Shown here one piece after another: positions 35,601-48,359 of a stretch of 64,000 nucleotides of DNA; within the stretch, counting starts at the first letter, position 1, and each line of letters opens with the position of its first letter. Source of the DNA: Pomphorhynchus laevis (taxonomy: Eukaryota; Acanthocephala; Palaeacanthocephala; Echinorhynchida; Pomphorhynchidae); contig WNNJ02000818.1 in the NCBI GenBank assembly GCA_012934845.2, positions 104,017 to 168,016 of the forward strand, written 5' to 3'. The position numbers were made by a program, and so were the translations under genes. The notes beneath the pieces were generated by a model. That model was not told the origin of the DNA and searched no databases. It saw nothing but the letters and a program-made list of their open reading frames with translations.

Positions 35601-35765
35601 TGGCTGGGAGGAGCACTTCCCGCTAACTTGCGGGCAATTCATTAGGCCGCATACCCCACAAGACTTCCCCTTAACACATTCGGATCCCCATTAGCCCCAT
35701 TCGTGACAAGCATTGCAATGCGGGTAAGTTAGCTCGTCTGTGCTAATGAGTTTAAACATTAGGAT
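32640..35765 (-). mobile_element. APE-type non-LTR element (Jockey/I-like), minus copy
   Basis: Minus strand: end of a gag-like ORF1 with zinc-knuckle pattern (ICSNRGGVHPAWSRKC, 35765-35331), then pol. The endonuclease region 35051-34077 has VVLQDTRSIRLF, SLANVYIRPG and LLGDFNDRTGRWIN. The RT region has DHPDAHQFYP-type and QGSPLSPILYLTASIELYK (33456-33274) and a C-terminus from 33122 (SPVKYLGFTITVNWTAKAIL). Frames are broken at several places. It faces the plus copy head-to-head at about 35766. Confidence 0.75.
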
Positions 35766-38700
35766 AAAAAGGTCAGTAACGTTTCAATTGTTACTGAGGG
35801 TGTGGAGGTACTCCCTCCCATCCCAAAGTTAAAAAATCTTGTTATTATAAAGATAGTAAAGCCTATTGAAAGGCATATGTTCAATACGTTCTTACGACCT
35901 TTTGCCGATAAATACACAAACAGAATTTTGTTCAATTCGATTAAATTTTTGAAACCGAAATTAAAATTTCTTTTGCAACGCCAGATATACTAAAAAGCTA
36001 TGTGAACTTCTTTGATTCTACACTTAAGGATATGGCCCAAAATCCAGGTTAGACCGATACTCGTTTCAATTAAAATTTCAAATCTTTCCAGTCACTTAGA
36101 AGTGAAAGACAAAAGATCTTCAATCTATGTTTAAAGTATCGACTCTTCGAACAGTCATGGGGAATAGCGGCTTCCCTCTGCCTATAGGTTTTTGTTCCGC
36201 AATAACATAACAGGCGGAGATTCTTTCAAAGACGGCCTTTAACCCTATTTTAGAATACAACCTACGCTTTTCGGTTATAAACACGGATGAACATACTTTC
36301 CCGCATTGCAGACGGTGCCACGAGTGGCGGCACAACCTTCCAGCTGCTGCAAACAGAAACATTCGGTATTTGCAGTTCTTCTTCCTGTCAGGGACTAATT
36401 CCCGGAGAAAGTGTATGGCTCCCTTTATATGTTCCAACTGTGATGGGAGCCATCCAGCCTGGTCACGAAAATGCATTCACTTAAAGAATGATTGCAACTC
36501 GTTCATCAAGCAAGCACCAGTGTAGGTCACCGAAACATTTGCTCACACAACCTCGCAAATGGCTGACGGCGGCATACTTCGTATTGTTGATGAGCGTGCC
36601 AAGACGGCTATCAATAAAATAGAAGATTTGGTTGCTACTTTTCTCTCCGTCATCTGTCCAAATCCAGTCTCGCCTATACCTATTGCTGTTCCTAAGTCAA
36701 AGAAGATTATGGTTTCGGCGCATCCCACACCACCATAAAGTTGGGAAAGATGCTAAAGGGAAGAGAGTAGCCGCTCATGGAAATGAAGATGCTGCCCATA
36801 GACAATTACCCACATTAAACGCCGCCAGTGGCGGAAAGGGGGACCTTTCCGTCCCTGGCTCTGTCTAGGTCGGCAATCCCACTTCCAACTATTCCATCAC
36901 AATGCGGAGTAATCGAGAGCCTTTTTCACTGAATATTTTTAATTGGAATTCGTGAGGTGCTTCTGCCCTTCTATCCGGTAGAGACGAGGTTGTTATAGTC
37001 ATTCAGGAGACGCGTTCTATCCGTCTCCCCTACGACATTACTCGATTTATTCCAAAGCACATTTGTTCCCACAATACTCCGTACATAACCCCATCTCACT
37101 CCTCTTTATCTCAAGGACTCTTGATCTTAGTAAAGTTCTCGTTAAGATTCTCCCACCTATAAAACTTTTTATGTTTAGTCATGTCTTGTTTAGTAGTTTC
37201 ACTCTGTAAGAACGGTAAACGCCTCAGTCTAGCCAATGTCTACATCCGTCCAGGGGAGATACACAAAACCCGTGACCTTCTGGATAGTATTATCGACAGC
37301 GGCTATGACATTATATTCAGGGATTTCAACGACAGGACTGGTCGTTGGATTAATGCAGCACTTCTCAGAGCTAGGAACGGTTATCTTATTCACAAACCAC
37401 CGTCCCCTACCTTTTATTACATATCAACAAATTCAATCCTCGACATTTTACTGCTTAACTCGAGGTGCTTGTTTAAACCCCTCTGTGCAAAGCAGTTGCG
37501 TCAACATCTGTCCACCTCTCATGACCTTATTCGTTGGAGGATTGAGAAGGATACGTTGCTTCAAAGGAGGTTTCACTTTAACCCGATCAGAGTGACCTTC
37601 TTTCAGGCAGCTATCCCACTCTTTCCCATAATTCTTAATGCGAGTCTGACCGAATTTAATACCTAACTCTTTTTGCAAGCCTCCAGGATTCTATCTACTA
37701 CCTATAAAGGTCGTATATACAATCATACTCGGACGAAACTCAAGGTCCTAGCGAAATTGCTTAACCTCCCTAATCTCTCTGTTTCCGCCAGACAAGCCCT
37801 CTCGAATGAATACTGAAGCACCAGAGATAGATTCCAGCTGAGCATGGATAAGACGAGTATTGCTCGCCTTAACCCTTCTTAGTCATTGCTTTGGAAGATT
37901 TTCAAGAACGAGAAGTTTGTTTGTTGGAAGGATAGGGCATTGAGTTGGATTGATAATGTTAGCCTTGACAACGTTTTTGAGGAGTCACCAAATCCGTCGG
38001 TCCGTTTCTTCTCGGGTCTTTCAGCTTTTGACAGCCGATCAGAGACGAGAGGTCGCCATATCAATGCTTTTAGCCTCCCCATCCGATGTAGCAGCATCAA
38101 CATTAGTAAACGTGTTTTTATACATAGGAAAAATCTTGTCTCATGCCCTAAAGATCTACGACCCATTTAGATTCAAAATGCCCTCGTGTCGATTTACCAA
38201 ACGCGCTTGCGCGTAAAATCGGCGACCATCTAAGTAAGCATAATTTAATCCCCGCAGGTTTTCATGGGTTGGTTAAAGGTCGATCGATCCATTCAGGGAT
38301 TGGTGAAGTGAATCAGTTTTGTCAGGTTAATATCTATCGTTTAGTTGTGGCTGTTTTCCTTGACTTCTCTGCTGCATTTGACCGCATCTCCGTTCCCTTT
38401 GTGATCTCTTCTCTCAGGTCCCTTAGGTTTCCTGCGAGAATTGTGAACAGGATAGAGATCATGCTGTATAACAAGCGATTTTACTATGAAGACGACCCTG
38501 ATGCGAATCAGTTCTACCCTATTACGGAGGTGCCTCAAGGTTCCTCACTTTCTCCTATCTTGTATCTTGCTGTCTCCATTTATTTATTCAAAATATTTAA
38601 ACGCGAACAACGTCTAGTGGTGTACGCTGATGACATCACAGACTTGTTCCCTGGACACAGGTATAACGACGTAGTCTCAGACATCAGCCGTTTCTTTTTA

Positions 38701-39230
38701 AGACTAAAAGACCAGCTACCCCAATCCAATCTTATTTAACACTCCTCAAAATCGCAGGTAATTGTCTTTCATGGCTCTCTTGCTACCAAGCAAAACCTTA
38801 ATAGATTAGCACTCTCTGCGCTCTCCTCCATATTTGCCTCTGAACCAATACCTACCTCCATGTTCACCGTTACGGTAAACAGGTCGGCGAAAGCTGACCT
38901 AGATAGATTCAAACATATCCCGAAGAAAGCTAGGTAGGCCCTGAAACGGGCCCAACATTTGTCATTGTATGGGAAAACCCAAGTGCGCCTCCCGGGCTTT
39001 TGGGCTATCTCGGGATTAGTCTTCTTTTCTAGAGGACGTCCCCCCGGAGCAAAGGCTAAAGTTTCTTAACCTTCTTGTCTCTCGTTTACCCAGCATAGTC
39101 CTCCTCGATTGGATTCTTAGGAGGGTGAAGACCACGGGTGGTTCAGTCGGAAGGTGGCGTGTTGGATCGGTTAAAGGGCTCAGATCCCCTTGGACCTAAG
39201 GCCGTAAGTCATGTAGGAAGACATTCCATG
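35766..39230 (+). mobile_element. APE-type non-LTR element (Jockey/I-like), plus copy
   Basis: Plus strand, same family as 32640-35765. ORF1 (35770-36870) has knuckles FPHCRRCHEWRH and ICSNCDGSHPAWSRKC. The endonuclease begins NIFNWN (about 36940) with VIVIQETRSIRL, SLANVYIRPGE and FRDFNDRTGRWIN, where the usual GDFN reads RDFN. RT: VFLDFSAAFDRISVPFVI, VPQGSSLSPILYLAVSIY and VVYADDITDLF (38341-38660). Stops and frameshifts are present; it ends near the sequence TTGGACCTAAGGCC (about 39190), which the minus copy also has. It extends about 500 bp further 5' than the minus copy. Confidence 0.77.
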
Positions 39231-39577
39231 TCATTTACGATTTGTTTTCATCTAGTTTTTTTGCTTTTCTCTTTTCTCTGTTTCTGTCGGTTTACCTTAT
39301 GTTTAGTTATTTAAGAAAACCCTTACTTTTTATTTTCCTTTATTTGTATACGGTTTGAAACAGGGCTATCTAGATTTCGGTACTTCAATAGCAACATATT
39401 TTCGGTTAATATATGAGGAAGCTAATGTTTTCAACGCTTTTTTTGGACCTGATGATGAATACAGTAGTTTTCGAAAGTCGTAATTAAGTTTTGATAAATT
39501 GTGGATAATTGAAATTAATATCATTTTCACAAGAAGGATTTTGTGGAACTATTCTTAAATATCAACGTAATGCTTAC
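39231..39577. other. Intron sequence without recognised feature
   Basis: T-rich stretch after the APE element (possible 3' untranslated part up to about 39330), then ordinary intron up to the AGL donor. Confidence 0.5.
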
Positions 39578-39733
39578 TTGTGTAAATCCTTCTTCTCTTA
39601 ACGACTCATGTAATTTATTGGCCACTCTTCTTGCAGCGATAATTCCACTATTTCCATTTACCGTTGATGGATCTGTTGTCTTATTATCTTTAGTAAACTT
39701 GGCATATAATCTTTCTTCAGTCACAACACTTAT
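39578..39733 (-). CDS. AGL: AGL exon
   Basis: 156-nt exon, 52 codons, phase 0. It encodes ISVVTEERLYAKF and SGIIAARRVANKLHESL, matching the AGL SVVSEERFY and SGIIAAR blocks. Donor CAA/GTAAGC. The next intron is 11.7 kb and contains the head-to-head APE elements and Naiad copies B and C. Confidence 0.94.
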
Positions 39734-39805
39734 CTGAATTTAAATTACAATGTCAATGTCAATTTTAATATAAGGCATATTTAAAGCCAAAACTTTAATG
39801 CTTAC

Positions 39806-39907
39806 ATGGTGTGGAACCAATTCATCATAACCACGAGAACTACCAGTTGAACAGCATGCCATGTTAGTTAAGAACATTCTTGGTAGTATGTCGTATATTG
39901 AATGAGT
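39806..39907 (-). CDS. AGL: AGL exon
   Basis: 102-nt exon, exactly 34 codons, phase 0 at both ends; donor CAT/GTAAGC. It encodes [11 protein letters not shown] and [13 protein letters not shown], the block at the end of the transferase domain in animal AGL. A 72-bp intron follows. Confidence 0.94.
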
Positions 39908-40239
39908 CTAAATTACAAAGCGACTAATTTTGTAATATTTTAAATTTTAATGCAAATCAATAGTTATTCACAAATTATAAATTAGAATACGAAACAATAT
40001 CTTCATTAAAATGGAATTTTATTTTTAAGTACAAAATATTTATTAATATTTAAGAATCTTTCAATTTTATGATAGGTTGTAACGAGGTCTCTTTTTAAAA
40101 GCTAATTACTTTATTAAAAAAAGTTTGATAACTAATAAACATACAATTAAAAAAGTTTGAGATCTGGTAAACATACGCTAAATACAAGTCTAATTGGAGC
40201 TAAAAAACGTACGTAAACAATTTTAAAAGAAGAAGCTCG
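39908..40239. other. AT-rich intron without recognised feature
   Basis: No ORF or repeat that I can name. Confidence 0.5.
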
Positions 40240-43200
40240 TTGCACCAACAATATCAACTTATTAACGCAGAATTGTCGATTATTTACTACCAAATGATTC
40301 AAAGAAATAGTTGCTGTGAATTTGATGGAGGCGAGGACAACGATGAAATATCGAATTTATTTGAAACTGCCGGGACGCATCGAATGATCGACAGCCGAAC
40401 GTTCGATATCCAATCAACGCATACGGCAGACTTTAGTATCCATAAATACGGATATAAACGGATATGCGGAAGTCAAATCGCCATTCGTTCCAGAAGTTAA
40501 TAACACTCCTCAAGAACACATTAGTAGACAACAATTTGGCGAATGCTGCGTGTGCTCCCGATCCTTCCCTATAACGTTAGCCGGTGTGTTGTGGAAACAC
40601 GAAGGAAGAGTTAGCTGCCCCGGATTCGGATTGCTCCCAAAATCAGCAGATGCAGCAGCGTTTCTCTAGGGCCCGATACCTTTGTCGCCTACAGTTGAAG
40701 ACCTCGTCTCAGACGTCAAGGAACAGTTTCGATCTGGATTCCGCGCTGTTAGACGAATTCCTAAGACAGTGCGCTGCACCGTAGCAATGAAACTTTGCTC
40801 CCTTTTGCGTGCCCCCACAATCTCTCCTTCTGAATTGATTAACTGGAAGAATTTGTTAAGTTTACCCCGCTATTGTCACTGTTTCTCTGTTTTGTCACTG
40901 CCTCCCTCCCGTGAAGTTTCTCTTGTCAGCGGGATAAAAACATCATTTAGTCGATTTCCGCCAGCTCGGGATAGCATGATTGATTTGGGTTTCCACCGTC
41001 TGCCACTGAGCCGTAAAAAAATGTTCGAGTAGGCGACCCGAATCAGAAGAATTGCGCCGTAAGATTTCCGAAAAAATTAAGCTCGGGCATGCACGCAGCG
41101 CCATGAGACTAGCATTGTGCGAGGATACTTTTGTCCCTATGATGAAGAGACCTATCTTATTTTACAGCATTTGCACCCCCCAGTCTTTGCTCAGCCAGTA
41201 ATGATTCGTCTTTGCCCATTTCACAGGATACATTAACAAGCTGTCCACAAGTGGTCTCGGAGGAGATTATAAAATCAAAGAGCTCCTTTGCTAACCATGC
41301 ATCAGGAAGACCTGATGGTCTGAGCCCGATCCATTGGAAGGATATTACCGGACCGGGCTGTGCCGCTGCGGGACAAGATCTTCTAACAGCTTTGTCTAAT
41401 TTCTCGTCCATGGTCCTGAACGGCGGCGTCCCACTTTGCTTTAGACCAATTTTATTTGGAGCTAAGTTGATTGTGCTCAAAAAACCTGATGGCGGACTTC
41501 GCCCAATAGCCATTGGTAACACCTTACGAAGAATGGTGGCCAAAAAATAGCATGTCGTCGGGCTACTGGTGAGGCAGTTGCTGGCCTGTCTCCCTTTCAA
41601 GTTAATGTCGGAGTGCCGTCAGGTGCTGAAGCCGCTGTACATACTTGCAGAGCCCATCTTAGACTATTGCACGGACAGAACGCTTGCTTAAGCTGGATTT
41701 TCGAAATGCTTTTAATTGCATCAAACGATCATCGTTACTCGCTGCTGTGTACCGTTATATACCTGCCATTTCCCGCTTTGTGCAATCAAGTTATAACAAA
41801 ACTTCTTGGTTATTTCACGGCACGAAAATCCTACTTTCACAAGAGGGAGTGGAGCAAGGGGACCCTCTGGGACCAATGCTATTTTCCTTGGCGGTTATAG
41901 GGCTAAGTAAGACATTACATAGCCCACTAAATATATGGTACTTAGACGACGCCACCTTATCCGTGGATGTAGCCACTCTAAATGATGACATTCGTCGTAT
42001 TCGCGAAGGAGGACTTGAGCTAGGACTTGTTTTGAATGAAGACAAATGTAAGGTCATTACTAATAACCAGAATGTGGCTAATTTTATTTTGCTGTCACTA
42101 CTAGGATCAAAACGAGTATCAGTCGAACGTTCTACGCTTCTGGGTTCTTCTACTAACGATGGGGCCAATATCGATGGATTATTAAACAGAGCGACTTCTA
42201 GCTTAACAAAAATGAGTACTAGACTTTAATTCCTCGCAAGACATGACAGTTTTTTTTTGTTGCGGCACTGCGTGAGAGGGACAAAGTTATCGTATTTGCT
42301 TCATACATCACCGGCCTTTTTACGTGCAGGCCTTTTAAGTTTTGACACAGTCCTATGATTTCCTCTGGAGTCACTGTTAAATGTTAGCATTGACGAACAA
42401 TCCTGGACACAGGCGACCTTCCCGATCGCCCTTGGTGGTCTAGGGATTGCGTCAGCCGTCAATACTGCCCTTCCAGCATTTCTGTCATCGATATCCACAA
42501 CACAGGGATTGGTCGAGCGACTGTTGGCACACTGTCCCGCTTTTTCCCATACAGACCCCGAATTCGAGCTGGGAAGGTCGAGGTGGTTATTGAGACTCGT
42601 ATCCGATCATCCTGATAATCTAGAGCGTTAGAAATCTTGGAGTGCCCCGATTCAAAAGCTAATATTCAAGCACCTATCAGACTCTGCCCCAAACATAACA
42701 GAAAGAGCACGATTACTGGCCGCGGACCGCACCAGCTGCAGGATCATTCCTACAAGCAATACCAAACGCGGCAACCAGAACAAGATTAGGCGACCAGAGA
42801 ATTCGCATCTCAATTGGCCTTCGTTTGGAATTGCCGCTCTGTGCCTTACATACTTGTAAGTGCGGCGCAATTGTAGATATACTAGGCCGGCATGGGTTAG
42901 ACTGCAAAAGGGCTATCGGCCGCCACTTCCGACATGCCCAAGTGGATGGAATAATAAAGGCAGCTTTATCAGCAGCGGATTACCCATCCTCCTTGGCGCC
43001 CTGTGGTATGTCCCGAACTGAGGTAAGAGACCAGATAAGGTCACTTTAGTACCATGGGACTGTGGACGTCTACTAGTATAAGACCATACTTGCGTGAACA
43101 CCCTATCTCCGTCTCACGTAGATTGTTCTGCAGCAAGTGCTGGAGCTCTGGCCACATAAGCCGAACGCAGGAAACGGATCAAATATACATGTCTGGATCC

Positions 43201-43430
43201 TTCATATTGCAGTTTCGTCCCAGTAGCTGTCGGGTCAATCGGCGCCTTAGGATGTGAAGCCACCTCCCTCTTTGAACTAATTGGGAAGCGACTGAGGCTA
43301 GCTACAAACGACGCCCAGGCAAAATCCCATTTCCTACAGCGCATAAGTGCTGCAATTCAGCGGGGGAATTCAGCATGCGTCAGGGAGAGTCTTATGCAAT
43401 CTTGATTCCAAAGCCCAATGATCCTCTACT
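40240..43430 (+). mobile_element. Lineage-A RLE non-LTR retrotransposon, decayed
   Basis: Plus strand, same family as 360-3100. N-terminal region with KISEKIKLGHARSAMRLALC (about 41065-41130). RT: GRPDGLSPIHW, GGLRPIAIGNTLRRM (41487-41540), LKLDFRNAFNCIKRS (41687), VEQGDPLGPMLFSLAV (41849), IWYLDDATL (41932), LGLVLNEDKCKV. Nuclease region: CKCGAIVDILGRHGLDC and RHAQVDGIIKAALSAADYPS (42855-42990), with MSRTEVRDQIRSL where intact relatives have SRxDGKRPDG. The tail near 43130-43390 has SYCSFVPVAVGS and LQRISAAIQRGNSA. At least five frame breaks. Confidence 0.82.
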
Positions 43431-44619
43431 TTTTAGTAAACGTTATCTAAGTAATAATATGGGGTCCATTTTTGGGCAACCCATTCAATTGTATCAATTT
43501 TAAAACAACAAGTTTTTTATTAAAAAATCTTTATTTTATAAATAAATTTAACAAATAAATTTTATTTTATTTAATTAAATTAATTAATCAATTAAAAGCA
43601 TTTTTTTTCTAAATATTTATTTAATAAGAAATATATGTATATATATTTATAATATTTTATATTATATATATGTATAATATTTTATATTTTAAATTTATAT
43701 TTATATCAAGTTAAAATAAAATCATTAAACTTGTTTGAAAATTATCAGAAAAAAAAGTCGTATCAAGAATACATAATTTTAGTATATTTGACAGATTATA
43801 TTACAGGGAAAACAAAGTCCATAGGTCAATAAAAACTTGTCAGTAGAACAAATCAAATCAGATAACTAGGTCTACGTATTTTATACTAATAATAAAAATA
43901 AAAATAAAGATAAATAATAAATAATTATATAATATTATTAAATATTATATTATTTTAATATTATATTATTATATAATTATTATATAATAAATATTAAATA
44001 ATTATATAATATTAATTATATAATTAATATTAAAATACCGATAAAATTAAAAATTAAAATTAAAAAAAATCATTTTTAAAAATTGAATAATAAATAACAG
44101 AGGATGTATAAGAATAAGGATTATAATGTAGTGATTATCACCAATTGCTTACATCTTTATATTTATATTATATAGTAAACAATGCTTTAAATCCATAAAA
44201 TGTTTGTTTTTATCTTTTTTCGGTAAAACAAGATAGTGTTAAAACAACTTTTTTTATCTAATTTTTATCCAATCATTTTAATATTAAGAAGATTTTTTAT
44301 ATTTTTAATTTTATTTTACTTTTAATAAAAAGGATTGCATTTTTAAATCAATAAAAATTTATAAAAAGTGCAAAAATCACTATCGCTTCTTAATCGACAT
44401 TATGTTGACAAATATTTAGATTCTTGTCTGATTTAAGTCTGTCAAACACTTATCTGCCAATATTAAAATCAATTATTCATGAAGACTCGTAAATAACAAT
44501 TTCAAATTTCTACAAAACATGATCATTCAATCACATTTTTTTTGGTTTTCAATCTACAAATTCTTTTTTGAAATTATGAAATGATTGTTTCTAAAATTCA
44601 TATCGATTGCTTTTTGAAA
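43431..44619. other. AT-rich intron with a minus-strand Naiad terminal piece
   Basis: About 43855-44120 resembles the Naiad terminal segment in minus orientation (CAGATAACTAGGTCTACGTA at 43860). The rest is AT-rich low complexity with no coding signal. Confidence 0.5.
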
Positions 44620-45816
44620 CATTGATAAAGCAAGTAATAACTTTGTCTTCATATGCAAAAAGCCTTATTATGATATACTAATGAAAGAGGTTAATTCTAA
44701 TGATTTAAATGTAAATCCAACATATGAACGTAGTGAGTTGAGTTTAGAAACAATTATTACAAGTCACTGTTCTATAATGGATAAAAAGGGTATAAAGGTT
44801 GAATTAGATAATAAAACTATACCTATATTATATTGGAATCCAAAATTACATAAAAATCCAATAAAACCTAGGTTCATATGTAGTGCGTTTAAATGTACAT
44901 TAAAACCACTTTCTGTCTATATGAATAAAATACTTAAAGTAATTAAAGCACACTTTAAAAAATATTGCAAGGTAATCGAAATTAATACTGGTATAAAACA
45001 CTATTTCAGTATTAAATTCTATAAAAGAATTTTTAGAACAGACAAACGGAATAAATTTTCAAAATATAAATACATACGATTTTAGTACGCTTTATACAAA
45101 TCTAGATTTAGTAGATATTAAAGAAGCGTTAGTAAAATTAATTAACCTTATATTCGGAAAAAGATATACATATATATGTTATAATAATTATAACGCCTAT
45201 CTAACAAAAATTAAACCATCAAATAAATATAAATATATGGATAAAATTGAATTAATAGAATCCTTAAATATTTTGATAAATCAAAATTATTTAAAAGTAG
45301 GGACATCTATATTTAGACAAGTAAAAGTTGTTCCAATGGGTGGTAAGAGTAGCCCAATTATAGCTGACTTGTTTTTAAGCTCTATAGAATATGAATTTGT
45401 TCATAATTGTGTAAAAATTAAATCTAAACAATATAAATATATGAAATATATGTTTCGATACATTGATGATATATGTGTATTTAATTCTAATAATTTTTAT
45501 TCAATTAGTGAGCACATTTATCCAGAAAGCCTTATTCTCAACAAAACCAATATTAATGATAAAGAAGGTGTATATCTAGATATGAACATTAAAATAACAT
45601 TAACTAAAACTACTATTAATTTATATCGTAAAGATGACATATTTAAATTTACAATAAACATATTTTTGCATGAGCATTCATGCATACCATATAATATAAA
45701 ATATAATACATTGAATAATGAAATTTTAAGAATTGCAACAATATGTAATAATATTGGCTTTCTTCAAAATCATTTAAATAATTTAAAAGATACATATTTA
45801 AAACTAGGTTACTATA
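44620..45816 (+). mobile_element. Naiad copy D, RT part
   Basis: Plus strand from DKASNNFVFICK, through LETIITSHCSIMDKKGIKVE and ILYWNPKLHKNPIKP, to MDKIELIESLNILINQNYLK (45237). It then runs VVPMGGKSSPIIADL, MFRYIDDICVFNSNNFYSIS and YLDMNIKITL, ending at LKLGYYKLN. One frameshift lies near 45020. GVPMGG reads VVPMGG. It is cut off about 30 codons before the normal end and joins the terminal boundary of copy E directly. Confidence 0.88.
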
Positions 45817-45823
45817 AATTAAA

Positions 45824-47160
45824 TCAGCTAACTGAGTCTACGTATTTAATATAATTATAAAATAAACAAAACATAATAATGCCAAATCAAAATTTAATAA
45901 TTAAATAATAAAATTAATAATTGTTTTTAGATTTTCTATAATAATAATCAAGTTAAAAGAAATAAAAATAAAATAAAAAAATAATAGAAAAAATTCAAAA
46001 TAAACGTCATTTTTATGAATTGACTAATAAATAACAGAAGTTGTATCAGAATAAGAATTAGAGGTCATCAGGAGGAACTGCTATGCTATCAGGTTTCGGC
46101 CCCTAACTCCTCTACCCAACATAGCAGCGGGGCCAAATACATGCTAATGATGTATTTCCTCTGAAATAACTATCTAGTATCTTATTCTAATACAAAGTAT
46201 ATTATTTATTATTCATCCAGAAAAATTTGCCACTTGAGAGTTTAAATTTTTTCTTTATATTATTGTGTTGATTTATATATTTTACTATTTTCTGCTTGAT
46301 GTTATTTTTATAGTAACCTAGTTTAAAATATGTATCTATTAAATTATTTAAATGATTTTGAAGAAAGCCAATATCATTACATATTGTTGCAATTCTTAAA
46401 ATTTCATTATTTAATGTATTATATTTTATATTATATAGTATGCATGAATGCTCATGCAAAAATATGTTTCTTGTAAATTTAAATATGTTATCTTTACGAT
46501 ATAAATTAATAGTAGTTTTAGTTAATGTTAATTTAATGTTCATATCTAGATATACACCTTCTTTATCATTAATATTGGTTTTGTTAAGAATAAGGCTTTC
46601 TGGATAAATGTGCTCACTAATTGAATAAAAATTATTAGAATTAAATTACACATATATCATCAATGTATCGAAACATATATTTCATATATTTATATTGTTT
46701 AGATTTAGTTTTTACACAGTTATGAACAAATTCATATTCTATAAAGCTTAAAAACAAGTCAGCTAATAATTGGGCTACTATTACCACCCATTGGAACACC
46801 TTTTACTTGTCTAAATATAGGATGTCCCTACTTTTAAATAATTTTGATTTATCAAAATATTTAAGGATTCTATTAATTCAATTTTATCCATATATTTATA
46901 TTTACTTGATGGTTTAATTTTTGTTAGATAGGCGTTATAATTATTATAACATATATATGTATATCTTTTTCCGAATATAAGATTAATTAATTTTACTAAC
47001 GCTTCTTTAATATCTACTAAATCTAGATTTGTATAAAGCGTACTAAAATCGTATGTATTTATATTTCTGAAAATTTATTCCTTTTGTTTGTTCTAAAAAT
47101 TCTTTTGTAGAATTAATACTGAAATAATGTTTTACAACAGTATTAATTTCGATTACCCTA
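45824..47160 (-). mobile_element. Naiad copy E, terminal segment and RT palm
   Basis: Minus strand: terminal segment 45824-46200 with hairpin GGCCCC/GGGGCC plus GAAAC (46134-46093), RT C-terminus 46543-46202 (MNIKLTLTKTTINLYRKDN...FKLSSGKFFW), then YIDD and GVPMGG regions with single-base frameshifts (about 46645, 46765, 46822). 5'-truncated near 47160. With copy D it forms an inverted tail-to-tail pair. Confidence 0.88.
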
Positions 47161-47290
47161 CAGTAATAACTCAACGAATAAACTAACTCCGAAAAATTCA
47201 TATATTAGCATGGTTATGCTGAATTGTTAGATATTTGCTTGTATAAAAAAATTGCTTCTATAAAGAAAATATTGATCGATTTTTACTTAC

Positions 47291-47454
47291 AGTAATTGGG
47301 CACATATTATCGTGTGTAATATCATAGAATATGGCATGAGCAACACCAGCTACAATGGGCCGAACAGGTGGATGGTAAAATGAGCCAACAGATTTCCCTC
47401 CATATCTGTATATCTGTCGACCAAAATCGTAAGCATTGTAGGAACTCATTGATT
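47291..47454 (-). CDS. AGL: AGL exon with ITHDN motif
   Basis: 164-nt exon (2 nt plus 54 codons), donor ACT/GTAAGT. It encodes SMSSYNAYDFGRQIYRYGGK and DITHDNMCPIT; the HD pair is the third conserved GH13 acidic site. The following intron (7.4 kb) carries Naiad copies D and E and a lineage-A RLE element. Confidence 0.95.
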
Positions 47455-47500
47455 CTATAATAACTCCAAAGTTATTCAGTAAATCTAGTTGTCACTTTAC

Positions 47501-47624
47501 CTCTGACTAAAGAAGTTATTCCAAGCTTATTAACAAAAATGTTATCTAATTCTTCATTTCCAGTAAATAATTCTCCAAATATATACAAATCTGATTTAAC
47601 TTTGCGAGCCATGTCAAGCATGTG
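47501..47624 (-). CDS. AGL: AGL exon with transferase acid/base motif
   Basis: 124-nt exon (41 codons plus 1 nt), donor AG/GTAAAG. It encodes [20 protein letters not shown] followed by [10 protein letters not shown]. The Glu in GELFTG fits the GH13 general acid/base. It directly continues the HVAE end of the previous exon. The next intron is only 46 bp. Confidence 0.94.
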
Positions 47625-47759
47625 CTATAAATTAATAGAATCACAATTGCTATTAATAATAACTATTGTTTTAAACTAACAAAAATTACATAAATGGTGT
47701 TTCTCGAAAATGAACAAGAAATTAGTATAACTAATTTACTAATCAAATTATTTAATTGA

Positions 47760-48346
47760 TCAGATCAGCCAACTGAATTTAAGTATTTAATATTATTTGT
47801 AATTAAAAGCTATAAAAATGTGTTTTGCATGATGATAAAGTTATTCCTAGCTTTATTAATAGTTATATAGTTATATGTTATATAGTTATCATTTAATTTA
47901 GTAAGTTCTGTATACATATCTTGATTAATTTGATCTTTCTTTTTATAATCGCTTGTAATTTTCATTTTATTTTTAATTTTATCAAGGATATAATTAAATA
48001 TATAATTATATAGATTAATATATAATATTTCTAAATTTTAGTCCTGGATATATTAAAGCTTTCGCTATTAATCAGCTTACTGAAGTAAGAATTAAAGTCA
48101 TTATATAACAAATTGTAAATTTTATTTTTGTCGTTGTTATTATTTAATCTATATTTATACCATTTCGATAGCAGCTTTCTTAATTCACAATTTTCAATTA
48201 ATTCTAGATTATGGGTACATATATGTTCATTTATTTTATCAAAACTAAGACTTTTACAATTGCATTCTGTTTCCATTATGTTTCTAATATTATCTTTACA
48301 TATTGATTTCAATTCATTATTACAATTACAAATATTTTGTACTAAT
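47760..48346 (-). mobile_element. Naiad copy F, linker region
   Basis: Minus strand: terminal-type boundary at about 47765-47790, then the fingers start (ITSDYKKKDQINQDMYTELT, about 47900) and the CxC linker frame 48312-48031 (ICKDNIRNIMETECNCKSLS, EHICTHNLELIENCELRKLL, then SKWYKYRLNNNND). This copy keeps the RLE target site uninterrupted. Its upstream part continues at 51472 beyond an RTE insertion. Confidence 0.85.
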
Positions 48347-48359
48347 AGCAGTAACAGCT

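Noticed and set aside
41157-41600. Minus-strand 147-codon frame
   Set aside because: Shadow of the RLE RT on the plus strand.
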